NCBI GenBank assembly: GCA_016744805.1
Contig: JADGDQ010000004.1
Location: forward strand, 1 to 64,000
DNA from: Sulfurovaceae bacterium
GTDB lineage: Bacteria > Campylobacterota > Campylobacteria > Campylobacterales > Sulfurovaceae
DNA: 64,000 bases
Reading direction: 5' to 3'
Both the position numbers and the translations under genes were made by a program. The notes beneath the pieces are model-generated. The model was given only the letters and a program-made list of their open reading frames with translations, was not told the origin of the DNA and made no database searches. Shown piece by piece: positions 1 through 7,719 of this stretch (positions are counted from its first letter, which is position 1; every line of letters starts with the position of its first letter).

Positions 1-68
1 TATTTGGGTTCTTCAATTGCCATAAGCGTTCCTTTAAGTATAAGTATAATAAGTAAAATTCTCAACAT
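1..68 (-). CDS. N-terminus of an unknown protein, cut by the left edge
   Basis: An ATG at 68 reads leftward off the window. It is preceded five bases upstream by AAAGGGAG, a strong ribosome binding site. The 22 visible residues begin MLRILLIILILKGTLM and continue AIEEPK, a hydrophobic stretch that could be a signal peptide or a membrane anchor followed by a polar segment. No family can be named from so little sequence. It is downstream of and co-directional with the ThiD2-like gene that ends at 100, so it could share its transcript. Confidence 0.55.
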   Translation of the reverse strand, partial: MLRILLIILILKGTLMAIEEPK

Positions 69-99
69 GATACTCCCTTTATGTTTTTTCTTCAATAGT

Positions 100-525
100 T
101 TATTTCGCACTATCTATTATACTAAAATATATCTTCTCCAACGCATAGAGTTCGTAACGGATAGATTTAAAAAGTTCTGATAGAGTGCTGTCTGTGAGTT
201 TGAAACTCTCTTCTAATACGCGTGAGGACTCTTGGGTTCGTGAGAAGTTTGCGATTATAATATCACTGAGGGAAGTACGGATAAGTTCGCTAGGGATAGA
301 CTCTTTTTGGACATCATTTTCTATATCACGGTATTGCAGTCTTTTGGGGTTGTGGGCTTGTTGGAGTTGGTGTCTTAGGGTTTTGAGTCTTGGGGTGAGT
401 GTTGTGTCGTTGTGAATGTAACGGGCTATATCTTCTATAACGCGGATGCCCTCCCCCAATCTATTGAGGTTGGCATCAATGAGTCGTTCTACTCCTACAG
501 TGTAGGAGTTCTCTTGCTTAGTCAT
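100..525 (-). CDS. ThiD2-like protein (stand-alone thiamine-phosphate synthase-associated domain)
   Basis: The 141-residue product carries the pattern RLIDANLNRLGEGIRVIED near residue 13 and LKTLRHQL further on. These are typical of the alpha-helical ThiD2 domain found N-terminal to ThiE in some bacteria and usually annotated in Campylobacterota as thiamine-phosphate pyrophosphorylase. No ThiE TIM barrel is present, so catalysis by this protein alone is doubtful. The frame is open to 603, but the upstream part lies inside the neighbouring BI-1 gene. The ATG at 525 has GGGAAG just upstream and overlaps the BI-1 stop codon by 8 bases, which suggests translational coupling. A role in thiamine synthesis is inferred from the family, not shown here. 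Confidence 0.72.
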   Translation of the reverse strand: MTKQENSYTVGVERLIDANLNRLGEGIRVIEDIARYIHNDTTLTPRLKTLRHQLQQAHNPKRLQYRDIENDVQKESIPSELIRTSLSDIIIANFSRTQESSRVLEESFKLTDSTLSELFKSIRYELYALEKIYFSIIDSAK

Positions 526-1207
526 CGCTTCCCATAATTCCAAAGAATTGCAAGATAACAGTAAACATATTAAAGAAGTCAAGATAGAGCGATACGGCTG
601 CATCTACTTCTGAATCATATCCACCATTGGCAATATTTTGTGTGTCATAGATAGTCATAACTGCAAAAAGTATCAAGATAACTGCACTAATAATCACATG
701 CATCAAAGGGCTTTTAAGAATAAAAACATTCACTAGTGATGCGATGATAACAATAATCAAAGTAATAAAGAGTGGTTTACCCCAGCTTGAAAAGTCTGTT
801 TTACTATTGATAGCAAAGAGGCTTAACGAACCAAAAAGTACTGCTGTACTTAAAAATGCGTTTCCTATTGCTGCACCATTTCCTGCTCCAATAAGTGACG
901 CAAGCAAAGGTACTATAGAAACACCTGTAAGAAAAGTAAATGTAAAGAGTGCTGCTAGGTTGAGTCCTGGTTTATTTCGTGTCATACCTAGACCAACAAA
1001 AAGCATAAAGAGTTCTAATCCAAAGATTACCCATTTGTACTGCATAACAATCTCTGCATAAGGCATAGTAGCATACGCCCCTGCTGCTGCTGCAATCATA
1101 CTTGCTCCAAGTAATTGATAAGTCCGCTTCATAAAAGCAACGCTTGCACCTTCTTGTACAAAAGTCTCTGTACCTTGTTGTGCATAATCTCTATCGTATA
1201 ATGCCAT
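518..1207 (-). CDS. Bax inhibitor-1/YccA family membrane protein
   Basis: The 229-residue protein has about seven hydrophobic segments from residue 30 onward and a short polar N-terminus (MALYDRDYAQQGTET). It has the features of bacterial BI-1/YccA proteins: an acidic end (GIMGSDD) and the YDTQNIA segment before the last membrane helix, whose aspartate is typical of the family. Members are inner-membrane proteins linked to calcium leak or to control of FtsH proteolysis; which applies here is unknown. The ATG at 1207 has AAAGGAT seven bases upstream. The gene leads a small minus-strand unit with the ThiD2-like gene, which it overlaps by 8 bases. Confidence 0.9.
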   Translation of the reverse strand: MALYDRDYAQQGTETFVQEGASVAFMKRTYQLLGASMIAAAAGAYATMPYAEIVMQYKWVIFGLELFMLFVGLGMTRNKPGLNLAALFTFTFLTGVSIVPLLASLIGAGNGAAIGNAFLSTAVLFGSLSLFAINSKTDFSSWGKPLFITLIIVIIASLVNVFILKSPLMHVIISAVILILFAVMTIYDTQNIANGGYDSEVDAAVSLYLDFFNMFTVILQFFGIMGSDD

Positions 1208-1348
1208 AGTAATATCCTTTATTTTCCCAAAATTATTTAATTGGGTATGAGTGTTATTTTCTGTAAGTATATATAAGTGAGTTTAAAGTAAGGTAAAGAA
1301 AAAATTTATAATCTAAGTCTCAGATAAGTTTGAGTAGAAGCAGTAGAG

Positions 1349-1876
1349 TTATCCGCCCCAGCCATGCATCTTTTTGGATACTACAAGATCATAATCATCA
1401 AATATATCTATAGTATTACTTGCAACAAAATAATTCTCTTCCAAAAGTTGCATCCAAAGATATATATTTGTATCATCTTTTTTATTTTCTATTTTAGGTA
1501 CAAAAATAATAATAATTCCTGCATTTTTGATAATAGCATGGGATTTTTTGAGAAAACTCTCTTTGAGGGTATCTTCTATGGACATAGTAACAAATAAATA
1601 ATCATATACTTTGGCTTGAATTGCATAACGAGGTTGCTGAAGATTAATTTTTTTAATATGTACTAGAGGATTTTTATCAAACTTATCTATAGCATTCTCA
1701 ACTAATACATCAGAAGTATAATTCAGTTGAAATTCATATTCATGCTCTGTGCATAGTTGTACTATTTTATCATTGAGTTCACAGCCATCATTACTAAAAT
1801 GCATAATTCGTATAGAGGGATAAAGGTTGATAATAGTTAAAAGTTGATTTATTTGTTTTGTAGGTAAAAGGTTCAT
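1349..1876 (-). CDS. Conserved hypothetical protein, weakly methyltransferase-like
   Basis: The protein has 175 residues from the ATG at 1876. The open frame continues upstream but runs through the tRNA-Glu gene, so the longer version is an artefact. The central part (YDYLFVTMSIEDTLKESFLK, then HAIIKNAGIIIIFVPK) resembles the late strands of a class I SAM methyltransferase fold, but I see no glycine-rich SAM motif in the first half, so it may be degenerate or unrelated. The C-terminus ends KKMHGWGG. It lies just downstream of two tRNA-Glu genes on the same strand, so it could be transcribed with them. Function unknown. Confidence 0.6.
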   Translation of the reverse strand: MNLLPTKQINQLLTIINLYPSIRIMHFSNDGCELNDKIVQLCTEHEYEFQLNYTSDVLVENAIDKFDKNPLVHIKKINLQQPRYAIQAKVYDYLFVTMSIEDTLKESFLKKSHAIIKNAGIIIIFVPKIENKKDDTNIYLWMQLLEENYFVASNTIDIFDDYDLVVSKKMHGWGG

Positions 1877-1893
1877 AATAAGTTTCTTTAAAG

Positions 1894-1968
1894 TGGTGAC
1901 CCCACGGAGACTCGAACTCCGGTAACATGGATGAAAACCATGGATCCTAACCGCTAGACGATGGGGCC
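1894..1968 (-). tRNA. tRNA-Glu (TTC)
   Basis: The 75-base minus-strand sequence folds as a cloverleaf with the CCA end encoded. The acceptor stem pairs GGCCCCA with TGGGGTC, the anticodon stem CATGG/CCATG encloses the loop TTTTCAT with anticodon TTC, and the T arm holds GGAGTTCGAGTCTCC. It is identical over its whole length to the second copy 27 bases upstream. Confidence 0.97.
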
Positions 1969-1995
1969 ACACATAATAAATAACAAGTAAAAAAG

Positions 1996-2070
1996 TGGTG
2001 ACCCCACGGAGACTCGAACTCCGGTAACATGGATGAAAACCATGGATCCTAACCGCTAGACGATGGGGCC
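1996..2070 (-). tRNA. tRNA-Glu (TTC), second identical copy
   Basis: This copy has the same 75 bases as the tRNA at 1894-1968, including the encoded CCA and the base on each side of the gene. It is the promoter-proximal copy of the tandem pair. The 27-base spacer between them is A-rich with no sign of another RNA. The perfect identity points to a recent duplication or to gene conversion. Confidence 0.97.
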
Positions 2071-2130
2071 ACTAGATAACTTGTGGACGAGATTATATAT
2101 AAATATATCTTAATTTATTCTTAAATAGTG

Positions 2131-2136
2131 TATAAT
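2131..2136 (+). promoter_or_regulatory. -10 box TATAAT for the lipoprotein-nfo unit
   Basis: TATAAT lies 20 bases before the ATG at 2156 in an AT-rich tract without an obvious -35 hexamer, the usual layout for the main sigma factor in this phylum. A transcript from here would have a very short leader. Confidence 0.5.
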
Positions 2137-2155
2137 ATTGAAAAAAGGGCTAATT

Positions 2156-2641
2156 ATGCAAAGAAAAACACTTTTGATACTCCTTGGAATGAGCTTTATG
2201 CTTAATGGATGTCTCCAAACACCTCCATCACTTCAAGAGAGTGCCAAAATTATATGGAAATCGCCTTCATTGCGTTATGCAGATATGGGGTTTGTATCTG
2301 ATGATGGCACAAATTTAAAAATAGAAATTTATGGTGTTGGTACACCTCTTATGAGTCTAGATATTACTTCTGAACAAATTTGTATGAGCCAATTTAACTG
2401 TATAACTCCTCAACAATTTAATGCACAAGAACTCTCTAAATACTATCCAAATAGCTTACTTGAAAATATCTTTAGAGCAAAACCTATTTATAATAGTAAA
2501 AATTTAGTTAAGAGTAGTAACGGCTTTACACAAAATATCAAAAAATCAAACCAATATGCTATAGAGTATGAAGTTTTAACTAATCATACTATTTTCCGTG
2601 ATAAAATCAATAAAATACTCATCAAGGTTATAAAAATATGA
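2156..2641 (+). CDS. Small lipoprotein of unknown function
   Basis: The 161-residue protein starts with a lipoprotein signal: [19 protein letters not shown], with lipobox LNGC at residues 16-19. The ATG at 2156 follows an AAAAGGG site by six bases; an in-frame TTG 18 bases upstream is less likely. The mature part has a sequence with several cysteines (QICMSQFNC) and no domain I recognise. The stop overlaps the start of nfo as ATGA, so the two are translationally coupled. Location in an envelope membrane follows from the lipobox; the role is unknown. Confidence 0.8.
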   Translation: MQRKTLLILLGMSFMLNGCLQTPPSLQESAKIIWKSPSLRYADMGFVSDDGTNLKIEIYGVGTPLMSLDITSEQICMSQFNCITPQQFNAQELSKYYPNSLLENIFRAKPIYNSKNLVKSSNGFTQNIKKSNQYAIEYEVLTNHTIFRDKINKILIKVIKI

Positions 2642-3534
2642 AATATGTAGGTGCACATGTGAGTGCAAGTGGAGGAGTATATAATGCTCCACTCAATGCT
2701 ATGAAGATACAAGCAAAAGCATTTGCTCTTTTTACAAAAAATCAACGCCAGTGGGTAGCAAAACCACTAGATGATGCAACTATCAATAAGTTTAAAGAAA
2801 ATCTCAAACTCTCTGGTATTTTACCCAAACATGTACTTCCCCATGATAGTTATCTTATTAACTTAGGTCATCCCGAACAAGAAAAACTAGAAAAATCTAG
2901 AACTGCATTTATTGATGAATTAGAGCGATGTGCATTACTAGGACTTGAAAAACTTAATTTTCATCCAGGAAGCCACCTTGTTAAAATAGGTAAAAAAGTT
3001 ACTAATAGAGAAGAGCTTATAGAAAAGGCCGAATATAGCTGTTTGGATATTGTAGCTGAATCTATGAATATAGCTATTAACGCAACTAAAGATTTAGATG
3101 TTAAATTAGTCATTGAGAATACTGCTGGGCAAGGGAGTAACTTGGGATATAAGTTTGAACATCTTGCATATATTATTTCACAAATAGAAGACAAGAGTCG
3201 TGTGGGAGTCTGTTTAGATACTTGTCATACCTTTACCGCAGGATATGATTTGCGTACAAAAGAGGCTTATGATATTACTATGGATGCATTTGAGTCTATA
3301 GTAGGCTTTGAATATCTTATGGGCATGCATATTAATGACTCAAAACCACCATTAGGTAGTCATGTTGATAGGCATCAATCTTTAGGAGTAGGGGAGATTG
3401 GATGGGATGCATTTGAGTTTATTATGAATGATGCACGAATAGATGATATACCATTAATCCTTGAGACTATCAACGAGGAGATCTGGAGTGAAGAGATACA
3501 AGCACTTTATGATTTAATACACATACCAAAATAA
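2638..3534 (+). CDS. nfo: Endonuclease IV (apurinic/apyrimidinic endonuclease)
   Basis: The 298-residue protein is a full-length AP endonuclease of the xylose-isomerase-like TIM-barrel fold. It cleaves the phosphodiester bond 5' of abasic sites in base excision repair. Visible metal-binding motifs are FHPGSH near residue 105, [13 protein letters not shown] near 160, CLDTCHTF near 195 and [20 protein letters not shown] near 230, which hold the histidines and acids of the tri-zinc centre. Its ATG overlaps the preceding lipoprotein stop, and the lipase-like gene starts 10 bases after its own stop, so it sits in a tight run of plus-strand genes. Confidence 0.97.
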   Translation: MKYVGAHVSASGGVYNAPLNAMKIQAKAFALFTKNQRQWVAKPLDDATINKFKENLKLSGILPKHVLPHDSYLINLGHPEQEKLEKSRTAFIDELERCALLGLEKLNFHPGSHLVKIGKKVTNREELIEKAEYSCLDIVAESMNIAINATKDLDVKLVIENTAGQGSNLGYKFEHLAYIISQIEDKSRVGVCLDTCHTFTAGYDLRTKEAYDITMDAFESIVGFEYLMGMHINDSKPPLGSHVDRHQSLGVGEIGWDAFEFIMNDARIDDIPLILETINEEIWSEEIQALYDLIHIPK

Positions 3535-3544
3535 AGGAATATAA

Positions 3545-4795
3545 ATGAAATATATAATACAAACCTCTCTACTTACTGTAGCCCTACTATTTACAGGCTG
3601 TCTAGGATTGGATGAGCCTGATAATGAAAATGCCTTAGGAGGTACTATAGTAGTGGATATGGATGGTGCATCTGTAAAACAGTCTCTTATAGAAGCTAAT
3701 ATACCAGGAGTGAGTGAAGAGAGTACTGTATATGGATACCGTGCATATAAAATACCGTATCTTACAACTAATCAAGAAGGACAAACTATCTCTGTTTCAG
3801 GATTAATGGTAGTTCCTACAGGTATGCCTGAGCTTGTTTATCAAGTAGGTCTCTCTTTGGTAAGTGATGACCATGGGACTATTATGAAAGATGATGAAGC
3901 TCCTACCGTCTTGGCACAAAGTACAAACTCTCCTGATGGATCAGCTATTATTATGACTTCAATCGCTGGGTTTATTACTCTACAGCCTGATTATGTAGGC
4001 TTTGGTGATTCAAGAGAACAGTATCATCCTTTTGTACTCAAAAAATCTTTGGCAAATGCTAGTATTGATTTTATCTATGCTGCCCAAGAGTTTGCTGCTG
4101 AGAATAATATCAAACTTAATGGTCAACTATTTCTTACAGGATATAGTGAAGGGGGCTATGCAGCTCTAGCAACTTTACAAGCGATAGAAGCAGATCATAA
4201 ATTTTTAGAAGTCACAATGGCAGCACCTATGGCTGGACCCTATGATATGAATACTACAGCATTTGGTGTTCTAAGCCAAGCAAATCTCTCTGTACCATCT
4301 TTTATGGCAAATGTTGGGTATTCGTATGCTACAGCATATAATGAGCCTATGGAGAGTGTTTTTAATGAACCTTATGCCTCTGAAGTAGCAGAGCTTATGA
4401 GTGGTAGCTATTCAAGTACAGAAGTAGATGCAGAACTTACAGATGTAACTACAGGTAATTTTGGTCTCTTTACTATGGAATTTACAAAAGAGTTTTTCAA
4501 CAATGACCAGCAGTGGTTTAGACAAGCTATAGTTGAAAATAGTGTGCATAACTGGAAACCTATAACACCTGTTAGATTAGTCCATTGTGAAGGAGATGAA
4601 GTTATCCCTTATGGTATTGCAGAACTTACGGTTAATAGTATGCAAAGCTTAGGTGCAACAAATGTAGCTATTATGCCTGTAGAGTCGCTTCTTGGTATCT
4701 CACAAAAGTTAGGACATAGTACTTGCGGTCTTTATGCGTATGGACTTACGGCACAAATGTTTGCCCAAATACGCAAAAATACAATGAAATATTAG
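3545..4795 (+). CDS. Lipase-like alpha/beta-hydrolase lipoprotein
   Basis: The 416-residue protein begins with a lipoprotein signal ending LLFTGC (Cys at residue 19). It carries an alpha/beta-hydrolase core with the nucleophile elbow GYSEGGYAAL near residue 202, a probable acid in CEGDEVIPYG near 350 and the histidine in KLGHSTCG near 390. This order matches the secretory lipase (LIP) type family that contains fungal and bacterial extracellular lipases. It should sit on the envelope facing outward and hydrolyse esters. It is followed nine bases later by a FadL porin and then an acyl-CoA ligase, so release of fatty acids for uptake is a sensible reading. The substrate is inferred from context only. 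Confidence 0.82.
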   Translation: MKYIIQTSLLTVALLFTGCLGLDEPDNENALGGTIVVDMDGASVKQSLIEANIPGVSEESTVYGYRAYKIPYLTTNQEGQTISVSGLMVVPTGMPELVYQVGLSLVSDDHGTIMKDDEAPTVLAQSTNSPDGSAIIMTSIAGFITLQPDYVGFGDSREQYHPFVLKKSLANASIDFIYAAQEFAAENNIKLNGQLFLTGYSEGGYAALATLQAIEADHKFLEVTMAAPMAGPYDMNTTAFGVLSQANLSVPSFMANVGYSYATAYNEPMESVFNEPYASEVAELMSGSYSSTEVDAELTDVTTGNFGLFTMEFTKEFFNNDQQWFRQAIVENSVHNWKPITPVRLVHCEGDEVIPYGIAELTVNSMQSLGATNVAIMPVESLLGISQKLGHSTCGLYAYGLTAQMFAQIRKNTMKY

Positions 4796-4803
4796 GAGAA
4801 AAA

Positions 4804-6027
4804 ATGAAAATTAGATCAATAACAGTTTTGAGTATAATTGCTAGTTCTATGCTAGTAGCAGGTGGGTATAAGATACCTGAACAATCACTAAACTCTAATG
4901 CTTTGGGTGCTGCGTATGTTGCACATACTATGGGTGCAGATAGTGCCTATTTTAACCCTGCGAATATGAGTTTTATGGAAGATAAACAGTATTTTACTGC
5001 TGGTGTAACTCTTGCTCACCTTCCATCTATTAGCTATAAACTTGCATCTCCATACTCAGGAGAATCAGAAATAGAAAATATTTTGATACCTAATTTTCAT
5101 TATGTCTCTAAGCCTATAAATAATCTACGATGGGGTATTAGTTTAACTGCTCCTGCGGGACTTACAAAACGATGGGAAACTCCTTACCAAAAACTCTATG
5201 CAGAGGAGTTTACACTTAAAAATATTGAAATTAACCCAGTATTATCTTACCGTGTAAATGATAACTTCAGTATTGCTGGTGGTCTTAGAATGGTCTATAG
5301 TGAAGGTGTTGTTAATAGTGATGGTGGTTCTATTGCTCCTGTCAAAAGAGAGATGGAAGGGGATTCCTTTAATTTTGGCTATAACCTAGCGATGACCTAT
5401 AAACCAACAAACGATATTAATCTAGCTATTACTTATCGCTCTAATATTGATTTAGAAGAAGAGGGAGAGGCAAATCTCTTTGTAGGAGGAGTAGGAGAGC
5501 AGTATGGCACTTCTGTAACAGTACCACTTCCAGCAGCACTCAACCTCTCTATTAGTAAAACTTGGGAAAAGAAATTTACACTTGAATTTAACTATGAGAG
5601 AACCTACTGGTCAAGTTATGAGACTTTGGACTTTCACTATGATACGGCTATTCCTTTGCCACTGCAACCTCTATTTGATGCTCCACTTGCAAGAGATTGG
5701 GAAGATACAAATACATTTAGAATAGGTGCAACAATTGTTATGGATAATAAAATTACTATGATGATGGGATTTGCACTAGACGAGACACCAGTGCCTCAAG
5801 AGACCATAGGATTTGAACTTCCAGATAGTGCTGCTAAGATATTTTCTATGGGATTTTCATACCAACAGACTCAAAACCTCTCTTGGGGAGTATCCTTTTT
5901 GCTTGATTCTAAAGAGTCTCAAAACATTGCCAAAGGTGTAGCAGAGAATCCAGTTTTAGCAAATGGTGGTGGATTGAGTGGCGGAGGTGCATATCTAACA
6001 ACTATAGGTGTATCGTATGAGTACTGA
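4804..6027 (+). CDS. FadL/TodX-family outer-membrane channel
   Basis: The 407-residue protein has a cleavable signal (MKIRSITVLSIIASSMLVAG) followed by GYKIPEQSLNSNALGAAYVA, the N-terminal plug signature of FadL proteins with the NPAN motif (FNPANMSF) close behind. It ends in alternating beta-strand pattern and an aromatic C-terminus (GVSYEY), as expected of an outer-membrane barrel. The frame is open back to 4723, but the ATG at 4804 with GGAG seven bases upstream starts the signal peptide and is chosen. FadL proteins carry hydrophobic molecules such as long-chain fatty acids. It lies between a lipase-like gene and an acyl-CoA ligase, which fits fatty-acid uptake. Confidence 0.9.
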   Translation: MKIRSITVLSIIASSMLVAGGYKIPEQSLNSNALGAAYVAHTMGADSAYFNPANMSFMEDKQYFTAGVTLAHLPSISYKLASPYSGESEIENILIPNFHYVSKPINNLRWGISLTAPAGLTKRWETPYQKLYAEEFTLKNIEINPVLSYRVNDNFSIAGGLRMVYSEGVVNSDGGSIAPVKREMEGDSFNFGYNLAMTYKPTNDINLAITYRSNIDLEEEGEANLFVGGVGEQYGTSVTVPLPAALNLSISKTWEKKFTLEFNYERTYWSSYETLDFHYDTAIPLPLQPLFDAPLARDWEDTNTFRIGATIVMDNKITMMMGFALDETPVPQETIGFELPDSAAKIFSMGFSYQQTQNLSWGVSFLLDSKESQNIAKGVAENPVLANGGGLSGGGAYLTTIGVSYEY

Positions 6028-7570
6028 AACATTTGATTATAAATTTAACTCATTCTATGAGATGCTTCGTACCCATGGAACACAGCAAGGGAGTAAAACT
6101 GCTCTCTTTGTAGAAGATAAAAAAATATCTTACTCCAAATTACTAGATAATGTTAATACTTTTGCAGGGTATCTCTCGGCAAAAGGAATCAAAAGAGGGA
6201 ATAGAGTTGCCCTCTTTTTACGCAACTCTCCCGAATTTATTATCACACTCTTTGCATTATCAAAGCTAGGTGCTGTTGCAGTACCTATTAATACTTTTCT
6301 CAAATCTGAAGAGCTAAGTTATATTCTTGAAGATAGTGGTGTTATGATGCTTGTAGCCTCTAGCATTTATCAAGATATAGTTCTTAATTCACAAGCATCA
6401 GAACTCTGTGATCTGATTATTTGGAAAGGTGAGGCAGTAATTCATAATGCATTTAATGTACAGTTTCAAGATACACTAACTGCCAATCTTTCTGCACCTG
6501 AAGTTTCAGCATCTCTTGATGATATGGCTGTTATTATCTATACCTCTGGTACTACAGGTAAACCAAAAGGAGCTATGCTTAGTTACAAAAATATTTTCTC
6601 CAATGCTGAAGCAGCGGTAGAGAGAGTTAATGTTAATAGCAAAGATAGAGGTATTGTATTTTTACCAATGTTCCACTCATTTACACTCTCTGTAGGCATT
6701 ATGCTTATGATGTATGTTGGAGGAAGTATTGTAATTATTAAGTCTTTACAACCTTTTAGCAATATATTCAAACAAACTCTAATGAAAAGAGTTACCCTGT
6801 TTTTGGGTATTCCTGATGTTTATAATGCTTTATCAAAAGCCAAACTCCCATGGTACTTTATGTGGTTTAATAATGTTCGTGTATTTGTCTCAGGAGCATC
6901 TGCCTTACGAGAACATACACTTATAGCCATGGGACAAAAATTTAAAAAAGCCTCACTTATAGAGGGGTATGGATTAAGTGAATCAAGCCCTGCAATTTGC
7001 ATTAATCCGCCCAATAAACCAAAAGGAAAATCTGTAGGTCCAGCTATGTATGGTTATAAAATCAAAATAGTAGATGAAAAATTACAAGAACTAAAAAGAG
7101 GTGAAGTTGGTGAAGTTATTGCCTTTGGTGATAATATAATGATAGGCTACCTTAATCGACCTGATGCAACAAAAGAGACCATACTCAATGGTTGGCTCCT
7201 TACAGGAGATATGGGCTATATGGATGAAGAGGGCTACTTGTTTATTGTAGATAGAAAAAAAGATCTTATTATCTCTAAAGGAATCAATATATATCCCCAA
7301 GAAGTTGAATCAATTATTGATACCTTTGAAGGGGTAAATGCTAGTGCTGTTATAGGGATTCCTGATGAAAAAAGTGGTGAAATACCTATAGCATATATAG
7401 AGCTTAAAGAGGGTATAACTCAGATTAATGAAGCAGACTTAAGAAGTCATCTAAGAGATCATTTAGCCAACTTCAAACTGCCAAAAACAATTTATTTTAT
7501 AGACCAACTGCCAAAAAATGCTACAGGAAAAGTACTTAAAAGAGTACTTAAAAATAATCTTACTAAATAG
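6017..7570 (+). CDS. Long-chain fatty acid-CoA ligase (AMP-forming)
   Basis: The 517-residue protein is a complete adenylate-forming enzyme. It has the phosphate-binding loop IIYTSGTTGKPKGAMLSY near residue 175, the A5 motif IEGYGLSESSP near 318, TGDMGYMDEEGYLFIVDRKKD near 395, and the C-terminal lysine motif LPKNATGKVLKR near 500. It activates a carboxylic acid through an acyl-AMP to acyl-CoA in the cytoplasm. The ATG at 6017 (AGGTG upstream) overlaps the fadL stop by 11 bases, so channel and ligase are translationally coupled and the ligase can trap imported fatty acid by vectorial acylation. No beta-oxidation genes follow, so the acyl-CoA may feed lipid synthesis. Confidence 0.9.
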   Translation: MSTETFDYKFNSFYEMLRTHGTQQGSKTALFVEDKKISYSKLLDNVNTFAGYLSAKGIKRGNRVALFLRNSPEFIITLFALSKLGAVAVPINTFLKSEELSYILEDSGVMMLVASSIYQDIVLNSQASELCDLIIWKGEAVIHNAFNVQFQDTLTANLSAPEVSASLDDMAVIIYTSGTTGKPKGAMLSYKNIFSNAEAAVERVNVNSKDRGIVFLPMFHSFTLSVGIMLMMYVGGSIVIIKSLQPFSNIFKQTLMKRVTLFLGIPDVYNALSKAKLPWYFMWFNNVRVFVSGASALREHTLIAMGQKFKKASLIEGYGLSESSPAICINPPNKPKGKSVGPAMYGYKIKIVDEKLQELKRGEVGEVIAFGDNIMIGYLNRPDATKETILNGWLLTGDMGYMDEEGYLFIVDRKKDLIISKGINIYPQEVESIIDTFEGVNASAVIGIPDEKSGEIPIAYIELKEGITQINEADLRSHLRDHLANFKLPKTIYFIDQLPKNATGKVLKRVLKNNLTK

Positions 7571-7580
7571 TAATTTCATA

Positions 7581-7613
7581 AGAGATATGCATTATAGTTA
7601 TATGCATATCTCT
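7581..7613 (+). terminator. Hairpin after the lipid-uptake operon
   Basis: A perfect 12-base-pair stem, AGAGATATGCAT pairing with ATGCATATCTCT around a 9-base loop, begins 11 bases after the ligase stop. No run of T follows, so termination is likely but not certain. Confidence 0.5.
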
Positions 7614-7681
7614 CTTGGCTAAAAGGCTAAAGAGATACCCACAATATTAAATTACAATCAACCCAATTAAGTCAAATAGGG

Positions 7682-7687
7682 TATAAT
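7682..7687 (+). promoter_or_regulatory. -10 box TATAAT for thrS-infC
   Basis: TATAAT preceded by GGG sits 33 bases before the thrS TTG start, between the terminator-like hairpin and thrS. It would give a leader of about 25 bases, which leaves no room for a T-box or another long leader control element. Confidence 0.55.
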
Positions 7688-7719
7688 CACAGTAATAACA
7701 CTTTTAATAGGAATATAAA

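Noticed and set aside
526-603. N-terminal extension of the ThiD2-like protein with a signal-like stretch
   Set aside because: It lies within the BI-1 coding region in another frame; the ATG at 525 has a good binding site.
1877-1972. N-terminal extension of the 1349-1876 protein
   Set aside because: The extension is translated from the tRNA-Glu gene; the internal ATG at 1876 is the sensible start.
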